Assembly (NCBI RefSeq): GCF_932526225.1
Contig: NC_064037.1
Span: 7,112,203 to 7,176,202, forward strand
DNA from: Nematostella vectensis
Lineage: Eukaryota > Cnidaria > Anthozoa > Actiniaria > Edwardsiidae
Reading direction: 5' to 3'
DNA: 64,000 bases
Shown: in pieces, positions 56,283 through 64,000 of the stretch
Layout: every line of letters begins with the position of its first letter
How positions within the stretch are numbered: position 1 is the stretch's first letter
The notes under the pieces: model-generated
Databases searched by the model: none
What the model saw: the letters and a program-made list of their open reading frames with translations, nothing else
Told to the model about the DNA's origin: nothing
Translations under genes and position numbers: made by a program

Positions 56283-56955
56283 CAATCATTTTATTATATA
56301 CATACTGAGAAATACTCACTGAAAACATATTCAGTAAATTTTCGTTCGTTCACTGGTCTCAGCAAATCAGAGGCGCGAACGATTTTTTTTCACCGTGAAG
56401 AAAAATCGTTCGCGGTTCTGATTGGACGAACGATATTTTTTCACCGTGAAGAAAAATCGTTCGCGGTTCTGATTGGACGAACGATATTTTTTCACTGCAC
56501 TTGAATGGCTCCAATCCCAACGCATGTCGCAACGCAATCCCAGTGCATAAAAATCGTACAAGCATTTTCCATTTAGTAATTAATTTATTCCATAAATGTC
56601 GAGATTTTAGAAATTAAAATGTGCACTACTTGTGTAACATGAGCTACAGTCTCGTGCGTGACATTAGCGAGACAGATTCATTTCAATGTAAGTTTTTGTC
56701 TGTTCAACTGAACCGTCGAACAGCACAAACACGGAGCCTCTGCAGCCAAGTCTAATAAAATGTTATGTAATAAGCTTGCTATAAATTTCTCAGTATGTAT
56801 ATATAAAAACAAAATACAGCATGGAAAGTGCTTTCTACAGTTTTAATTCACTCGTTGTTTTGTATCCTGCGCTCACTCGTTCGTTTTTTAATACTGCACA
56901 ACTCGTGAATAAAAACCGTACGCGCGCACTTTCCATGTAGTATTCTCTATGTATG
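56283..56955 (-). mobile_element. Dispersed non-coding element, copy B
   Basis: Reverse-oriented relative of 23488-24005, from tatacatactgagaaatact to cgcgcgcactttccatgtag then tattctct. It carries an extra internal duplication of the block gattggacgaacgatatttt then ttcaccgtgaag (near 56421 and 56473). Shared ends on both copies define the element. Confidence 0.7.
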
Positions 56956-57037
56956 CGCACAAAGGTATTGTGTTACAACGGTTGAGCTTATATCCCCAAG
57001 GGGTATTGACCTATAGGATCTAACCAAAGTGGACATT

Positions 57038-57043
57038 TTTATT
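57038..57043 (-). terminator. Possible polyadenylation signal of the CIB gene
   Basis: AATAAA on the minus strand about 380 bp after the stop at 57425. I did not exclude nearer variant signals. Confidence 0.3.
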
Positions 57044-57424
57044 TTCGTATACTCTACACTATTTACAGACTAGCCAGTACAAAATAATCAAAACAATTAA
57101 CAAATTACTAGATTGTTTTTTGTATAATCATTGAACCTTCCTGGAGAAGCCTAGTGTTGGGCAAGGTGGGGAGTGAACCCAATTCAGAAGAAATCCGAGC
57201 CAAATTCTACAAATTTAACTTCTATCATAAGTTACAGTATATAAATATTGGTGGCACCCTTTCTGCTAATGCCCCCCCCTATGTGAGATATGATTGATTT
57301 ACAGTAACAGGTAGCCATGCCCATATTGCCAACCTTTGAGAGAATTCAATCATAGCTAGATCTTGCTATTTGTTTGGTCAAAACAGTCCTGCTGGTGTAA
57401 GTCTTGGTTCCCTTTCAGAGAATT

Positions 57425-60400
57425 TCACATTCTGATTCGGAATGAGCTGGAAAAAACAAGAAACATGGTTACTCTGGAATAGTGACTTGACCATCAATGT
57501 GCTGTACTCTATGCTGTCATTTGAACAGTTACAAAGTTAAAAAGAAACACAAGCCTAATAAGAGAGAAAATTTAGTATATAGTAGACATAGTTTTGCCTA
57601 ACAGTAAATAAGAAGGGTGAGAAGATTGAGTGACTGGGGAAACTGAGAAAAGACACACATGTTCTTGTACGCTCTCCTGAGTCTGCACCCTGTAAGCTAA
57701 GGTTGGTTCTTATAGGATGTGTAAGCGCAACATAAATGATCTAAATCTCACTTGAGCACAAATCAATTGAGCATGTTCAAGATAGGATAAATACTTGGTT
57801 TACTGTGAAAATGTCAAAAAAAACTTCTAACCATTCACAACAATTACGGAACCATGCTTTGTGTGACAACATGTATTGTGTGGTAGTAGCGATGACATGA
57901 CAGTCCTTCTTTACTTGCTGAAGTATACAGTGACCTATTATGGAATTTCCACTGTGTCTACATCATGAAGAAAGCCACCAAGTGCTTATATGCAATTTGC
58001 GCTCTCAAGAAAAGTGGTCTCTTTGCACTAGATTTCTTTAGGTTTTACTGCTGTATTATAAGACCTGTACTTGAATAAGCCTCACCAGTCTGGTTGGCAC
58101 TTTCTGCCTATTTAGTGTAGCTTGTGGAATCCATCCAAAGAAGTGCTGCGGGTTGTGTTCCCACAACTTCTGTATAACAAGGCCTTAGTGCATGCCAATT
58201 TAGACACTGTCAGTGCAAGCAAAACGCTTGCAATAAACTAGTGGTTAAGGCTATAAACAGTGGACTCTTAAAGTCACTTATTCCTGTCCTGGTAGCCAGT
58301 ACTCATGGCTATGGCCTATGGTCTGGAACAGCCCCTGTTGCCCCGATTACTGGGTGCACTAATAGGATAAACAATTTCTGTATGTATCGTTACCAGTAGT
58401 ATTTATGTAATCATTTATTGTGTGCTCATTATGCTGACTGCCCTGTAATTCAGGTTTAACCTGCAATAGGGTTAATAAACAGATTATTGATTGATTACTT
58501 ACTTGACAAAGTCGGGTGCCTTGGAGATCACATGCTCAAACTCAGCAAATGAGAGCTGATTGTCTTCATCAAGATCAGCTTCTTCAAATATCTGTCAAGA
58601 CAAAATCATTTGTAAGTAATCCCTAAATTTTGAGCTTATGCATTATAAAACTGTAACAACTGAAAAAGCTTTGTAATCTTTTACTACCAGATAATTGCTT
58701 CCACAAGTAGAGAAGGTGTTATTACACATAACATGTATAATACAGTAAACATCAAACCTTTTGGCAAGTATATTGGAATAGTCTTGTTTTGCTATATTTT
58801 ATAAAGTTGGCCTGCTTCTGTTATCAAAATTCTCTGGTTCTTGGCAAATGCACCCCAATTCAAGGATCTTATAGTAGAAAATTATGTTGTGCTAGGGGGG
58901 CAAAATAACGGCGGACAGATGGTCTTTAATATATTTCTATGTAGGCATCACCTTCTCTATCATTGCCTGCATGTTGTCATCTGACAGTCTCTGTTCCCCA
59001 CACAATCTCATAATCACTTTCTTCAGGTCATTCTCACAGATGTAATCATCCTCATTAAAATCTGGGGGTAAAAAAATCATCCTTAAGTAATTAAATATGC
59101 ACCTGTTTTTTGTGTTTGTTTTTAACAGTAGCTTAATACAGTTGTGTATTGAGAGTAAATTAAAAAAAAGGAGTCTGTGGTCCTTAATTAATAGTTATAA
59201 GACCTACCATAAATTCTGAATGCATATTCCACTTTAACACTCTTAGGTGCCTGAGAATGAATAAATAAATCAATCAATTGATTGAAATAATCACATTCAT
59301 GCCTCTTGCTTGAATTACCATGCCAATGCAAGTATAAGACAAGAGCAATCAAACCAAGTATCTCATTTTAAAGAGCAGCATAATGCAATCTTTTAGCTCT
59401 TAAAATCAGCCAAAGATATTGTACAATGGACTAAATAATCCCCTGATTATAAAATAATGTGTATGGTAGACCCAAGCTTGTACAGTTTTGTTTTGGTATG
59501 ATATCTTACTTTTGTAAATCACTTACGTTTTCACTGAAGACTGACATCATATCCAGGAAATCCTCGAAAGTCAGACTGCCATCTTTGGAGGATGAGAACA
59601 CTTTACATATCCTGTCTCTGAATGGGTTGACCTAAAGAAAAAATGGAGTAAGAATAAGAACTTTCTCTAAGTACAGGGAATTGACTGCTAATGCAGTTCA
59701 TTTGAAAATATGTTTTTATTTTATTTTATGCAGTTAATTTGAAAATATGTTCTTTTTATTTATTAAAGTGTTCAAAGTGCAGTATTTGGGGTGCCATAAT
59801 GGGCCCTCGAGTCCACACGGGTACCCCTCACCATAGGATGAAAGCTCCTAAATAAACAAACAAAAAATAAATTGTGACAATTTCAGCTGAGTTTTTGTGG
59901 GATAAAAATTATAAAATTGGCTTAAAAACCGATTAGCTTTTATTCAAATCTAAAAGGGTGTATTGAAGAGGCACATAATAAACCTTTCTTGATTTGTCTT
60001 GGGGTACTACATACTGTAAACATTAAGCATTACAAGGGATAGGAAGTGGAAAATACAGCTTCCTCAATACTAAAGTAAACCCTTGACTTTTACATCTCAA
60101 AAAATCTATTTCAACTAACAAGTCCAACAGAACACACAACTACTGCAATGGAGGTCCCAGGGAATTGGGTGGGAATCCCCCCTATTTTTGTTCTTCTTTG
60201 GTACAGTCTTTGTACACCCACCTCTTCTCATGTTTATGTTCTAGTTTTTCAACCTCCCCTTAAATCTGCCAAGTGAGCATAACTTAGACACCACTATACC
60301 CTATTACTTATGGAAGAGTCTTAAGAATGAGAATCTCCTATATAAGGTACTACACACACAAAATAAAAATAAAGACTGAGGAATGTTATAGATGCCCCTC

Positions 60401-61426
60401 ATTCTTGTTTGCCAATACCCCCCACCCCCTGAAGTAATCTGAAAAGTCTTGGATGCTAATACTGCTCATAAAATTAGAGATAACTTTTATTTAAGAATAA
60501 GGCACGAAATTATTTTTTTCCTTTTTGACCAATTCCACGACATTGATTGATGAAAGCTAAAACCCCAAATTAACACTTGTTGTTGTATATGCTGAGTCTT
60601 TTCACATTTAAACTGACAATAATGAAATACCTTTAGTTCTGGAAGAGTCAGGATTTTTCTCTGGCTAAGTTTTGCATTTTTGTTTAATCTTACTGCTTCT
60701 GGGTCTAGCTGCATAAATCTTTTGAAGCAGCTGGAAATAAACACAACAACAAAAACACATAATGTGATGACAATTGTTATTTATAAATAACAAAAAACAA
60801 ATTTGCTGATGATCTACTTGAAATATATTCAGCATTTACATTTTGTGCCACAACAAATGGAAATTACTTAATGTGTGAAGTGTTGATACTCAGAAATTTT
60901 GAACATCATTGGTCGAGTATAAGACTTAAATGATAAGAATAGGAGGCGAGCTATAAAATATTCTTTAAAATTTGAGTAGGCAGATACTTTATCACTGCTG
61001 AAAGAGCGATTAAAAGATAAAGATAAGGAAGGAATGGTTGTTCAACTTCTGGTACTTCTTCTCGACTTAGTAATGTGACCGAGAAAAAATTGAGCCATAC
61101 ATAAACCATTCTTTATATAGTTAATCCGATACAAGGATTTGTTCAAGCATCAATATTTACTCTAGAATAAGTAAAAAATTCGATCTAGGGTCAGAGAGAG
61201 AAAAGTTTTGAGACCACTTTACTACTCACTGTAAAATTTCCTTCTGTGTGAAATAAGTCAATTCCTGAAATAATAAGAAAAATATAATATCTTAGACAAA
61301 TAATTTCATAAATACGAAGAGGGATAACTTAAGATTAATTTCGCGACTATAAGATCAGGTTAAAGCTGTTTCTACCTGGTAATCCTTTAGTTCATCCTCG
61401 GTGAACTGCGAGTGAGAAGCCCCCAT
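57425..61426 (-). CDS. CIB1: Calcium and integrin-binding (CIB) family EF-hand protein
   Basis: Eight exons (5' to 3'): 61376-61426, 61230-61264, 60631-60730, 59527-59631, 59208-59250, 58952-59061, 58503-58591, 57425-57446. The sum is 555 nt, 184 aa, against about 190 for vertebrate CIB proteins. MGASHS at the start fits an N-myristoylation signal. Family blocks are [45 protein letters not shown] and [19 protein letters not shown], then [20 protein letters not shown] and [17 protein letters not shown]-hand 3 ([12 protein letters not shown]) ends in Asp, as usual for CIBs and linked to Mg/Ca exchange. EF-hand 4 ([12 protein letters not shown]) is canonical. The closest vertebrate match by eye is CIB1, but it may precede the CIB1-4 split. 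CIBs bind integrin alpha tails and other partners as calcium sensors. The last coding exon holds only seven codons and follows a 1-kb intron with a LINE fragment. Confidence 0.94.
57935..58500 (+). mobile_element. CR1/L2-like LINE 3' fragment (degenerate)
   Basis: The plus strand reads, with stops and slips, the end of a non-LTR reverse transcriptase: [27 protein letters not shown], then ASPVW and an [12 protein letters not shown] stretch, as in the CR1/L2/Rex group. It ends with gggttaataaacagattatt then a short ttgattga tail typical of that group's 3' end. It lies antisense in the last intron of the CIB gene. It is an inactive 5'-truncated copy. Confidence 0.65.
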
Positions 61427-61519
61427 TTTGTTTTTCTTCGCGTGAACTTTATGCCGATTTCAAACGATGACGTCTCCAGCCTCGTTCTGATGCGCTCCCA
61501 AAATATTTAGCTACATAAC

Positions 61520-61533
61520 GTCACCATGACAAC
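61520..61533 (+). promoter_or_regulatory. RFX X-box in the CIB / coiled-coil bidirectional promoter
   Basis: GTCACCATGACAAC fits RYYNYY-N2-RRNRAC exactly and is close to the textbook GTTGCCATGGCAAC. It lies in the 239-bp gap between two divergent start codons, 133 bp before the plus-strand ATG and 94 bp before the minus-strand ATG. Confidence 0.65.
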
Positions 61534-61665
61534 AATGAAAATCCAATATGTCCGCCTGTATGGCCAAACATTACCAGATGTTGTACGGAGATTTTAGCGT
61601 TTTCAACTTAAATAGAAGATTGATCTCAAATTAGATGAATACCAAGAAAGAATAAGGCTCTCATA

Positions 61666-63944
61666 ATGCCAACGGTCCTAAGGAAGGATGTGAAATCGGA
61701 TGGTAAACGGCCGAACGAGGGGGGATTTGGAAATTCTTCGAGTTCAACATCTGAAAAATTGACACCGACATCTTCTAGAGAGGGAGCTAAAAGTCAAAAA
61801 GGTGTCAAAGAACGAAATCGAGACCTTGGTGGTGTCAAAGCACTAGACAAGCCTGTGGCGACTTTTGATGCTTTGTCAGAGGCGAGCGGGGGCTCAGGGC
61901 TGGGAATTTTACCCGTCGGGGATGACCGTCAAGACCTGATCTCGGAGGCTAGCTCAAAGGAGCTAGTTCTTGTTGATAAAACTTTACGGGAAACAGATGA
62001 GGAAGAGCAAGATGACGAGGAAGTGAAAGGTGAGATAAATAAGAATTTTAAGCTCATAATGGAATCTTGGCTGAAATCTCTACCTGAAATTTGCCATGGA
62101 CATGAAATTTGTTATCTTGTATATGCAATCATTTTTCCTAAATGTATAGTTAATTATATTGAATACCCTACAATAGTTGCTAAAAAAGAGAAACTGAATG
62201 AATATTTTTTTTCCAGATTTAGTACCAGCATTGCCTGAAGGGTGGCCAGCTTTTAAGAATAAGCCTTGGCGACGTCGGAGCTGTGAGCTTGTCAAAAGCA
62301 CATCATCTTGTGTGCGAAAAGCTGTTTCTCATTTACATCAATTACAAGACATCTTGGACACACTGTATAAATCTACAACGCGGGAGTCTGAAAGCCACGA
62401 AGAAGCCAGTCACACAGGGGCTAGCTGTGAAGGTGGGAGTCAAAATGGTGCCATTCGAGAAATTGCCAGTCGAGATAGCAAATTCAGATCTAGTACTGTA
62501 GACGGGAGCTCATTGCAATCCAGAGAACGTTTGGCAAGCCGGGGTCAAGAAAGCACACTTGGTCGCGAATCAACTAGTTGTCATGGTAGGAAACTAAGAT
62601 GGTTGCTGAGCTCTGCATCTATTGGGCAAGTGGAGGATGATGAAACACCTGCTGATTTGCGACTGGAGTCTTCAGCTAGTGGCGCACAGCTCGAGGTAAA
62701 AAGAAAACATTGTTTAATCCATTATATTGAATCTGCTTTTAGAAGAAGACATTGTCACTGTAACTAATGTAAATGTCAGTTTTATTGCTTCTTTGGGGGG
62801 TACTAAGGGTAACACTTATTTAAGAGTGGACTTTTTACCTATCACCAGGTCCGTGGAACTAGTGCAGGAATCCTTCTCAACACCCCTCTGACACCCAAAC
62901 CACAGACAGCCCTGTCTGAGTCAGGAGCCGGTGACCTTGACCTTCCCCATGGTTACCCTGTGGTGGATGAGGTTTTGAGCCTTCTTGGTCGGCTTGAGAC
63001 GGACAGAGTTAACACTGAGCTGAGTCTGGTCAAGGAGAGGGAGAGGGTGGCTCGTCTCAGAAGTGAGATTGATCAGCATGCCATTCACAGAATGCAGGAG
63101 TTACCCGAGGCTGTGCAAAGAGGTAAGCAGAGATTCTGGAGTGGTCCACATTATTATTTTTATGGTATTTGCATTCTGATAGCAGAAGAAGCGCCTGCAA
63201 TATGATGCCATCGTTTCATTTTGATACGAATTTGACCGTCCACACAACAGACAAAAGTATACCGAAAGTATCAAAAAGTATATGCATCCTAACAAGTCTG
63301 TGTTAGTGTAGATGGCCCCCAAATTCTATCAGAGGCGAGTGCTTATTGGCAGATCAAAGCTATTATTGGTAACTTACAGTATGCTAAATATTGGGTTTTT
63401 TGCAGAGCATGAAGCTTGTGCTATTGACATCAATGAGCTGCGGTGGCATTGTGCTTACACAGGAAGAATTGAAGCTAGATTGAGAGAACGTGTGCGGCAA
63501 GCAGGTTAGAATGTATTCTCTTATGTATAAACATGGGTTTCTGACGTTTTCTTGAGTCCTTCTCCTTCTGCTAATTAAAAACAAATCTGCTTTGAAAAAC
63601 TCTTGTCTTTCTTATTCTGTCTTCCTACTCTGAAGCATTTATGTATTTTCTTTCTCTTCTCACATGAAGCTCTCCAGGTAGCTACTGCACTTTTCAATCT
63701 GCGACGTAACTTACTGGTACTGTGTTGCTCTTTCTTCACTTTCTTTCTTTGCTTGCATCCCTCACTTTTGATAATGATTCAATTTCCTATCTTTTTAATC
63801 ACTAAATCTTAGAAACTTATTGATGTTTCAATATGGAGGATTGATAGAAATGAATAAAAGATGATTGTTGTTTTTACCATCCTTTATTTCAGAGCAAAAA
63901 CACTCCAAGCTGCTGCAGGATTTAGGGAACATGCAGAAGCATTG
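61666..63944 (+). CDS. Coiled-coil protein, tentatively CCDC178-like; 3' end beyond window
   Basis: Six exons visible: 61666-62029, 62217-62695, 62849-63122, 63406-63504, 63670-63705 (36 bp, less sure), 63893-63944, continuing past the edge. About 434 codons are seen with agreeing phases. The N-terminus is low-complexity Ser/Glu/Asp-rich. The first conserved-looking block is WPAFKNKPWRRRSCELVKST then SSCVRKAVSHLHQLQDILDT. Helical, heptad-like stretches follow: EVLSLLGRLETDRVNTELSL, then RERVARLRSEIDQHAIHRMQ, and EHEACAIDINELRWHCAYTG then RIEARLRERVRQA. The RRxSCELV and EHEACAxDIxELxWHxAY words recall CCDC178 from memory; I cannot confirm this. The X-box upstream suggests a ciliary or flagellar role. 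The start is the first ATG, and the frame stays open to a good GTGAGA donor. Confidence 0.8.
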
Positions 63945-64000
63945 GTAACGCTTTTTTATAACTTTGCTCTCCAGTTCGATCATTTATACTTATTTTGTGC

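Larger units (their letters stand above)
51960..57037. other. Gene-free region between the MAM and CIB genes
   Basis: About 5 kb without a supported exon. It holds the MAM gene upstream region (51930-54400, AT-rich unique sequence), a truncated MITE (54426-54535), the 99-bp tandem array (54759-55255), a fold-back element (55911-56112) and dispersed element copy B (56283-56955). I see no RNA gene. Confidence 0.65.

Noticed and set aside
62030-62238. Continuation of the first coiled-coil gene exon to the stop near 62238
   Set aside because: Sequence after 62029 is AT-rich intron with a good GTGAGA donor, and the exon at 62217 joins in phase.

Overview
The window is nuclear DNA of an intron-rich, early-branching animal, most likely an anthozoan cnidarian such as a sea anemone. 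The reasons are GT-AG introns on nearly every coding block, ancient metazoan gene families present as single copies (one FAM135 rather than the vertebrate A/B pair), AT-rich introns full of MITE-like hairpins and minisatellites, a tRNA-headed SINE-like insert and a CR1/L2-like LINE tail. The organism call is inference. I rebuilt seven spliced genes by matching splice sites and reading phase. The five whole models close in frame.

Layout: (1) 1-12214, minus: nucleoporin NUP153 homologue; its 3' end runs off the left edge. (2) 12215-17044: intergenic, with a 53-bp tandem array and MITE-like sequence. (3) 17045-31805, minus: complete 22-exon FAM135 gene encoding 1343 aa with a C-terminal DUF676 serine-esterase domain. 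(4) 32873-35996, plus: PPP1R42, an LRR protein, head-to-head with FAM135. (5) 37148-39222, plus: small secreted protein ending in a fibronectin type II domain. (6) 40288-51826, minus: 16-exon secreted protein of 940 aa with five MAM domains, tail-to-tail with the FN2 gene. (7) 51827-57424: gene-free, rich in MITEs and tandem repeats. (8) 57425-61426, minus: CIB-family calcium-binding protein of 184 aa. (9) 61666 to the right edge, plus: coiled-coil protein, possibly CCDC178-like, head-to-head with the CIB gene.

The most unusual signal is a set of tandem repeats sitting exactly on exon-intron borders, so that real splice sites are copied many times. In FAM135 the exon at 18710-18820 has its acceptor region copied about 13 times (30-bp unit) and its 3' end plus donor copied three times (66-bp unit, 22 codons, in frame). 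The next exon's donor region is copied about eight times (about 82-bp unit), and the large exon's donor runs straight into a 17-bp array. In the MAM gene the donor at 43363 is copied six times (31-bp unit), and other donors abut long microsatellites.

The two head-to-head promoters that drive the plus-strand genes PPP1R42 and the coiled-coil protein each contain a perfect match to the RFX X-box consensus, 104 and 133 bp upstream of the ATG. This suggests RFX-controlled ciliary expression.
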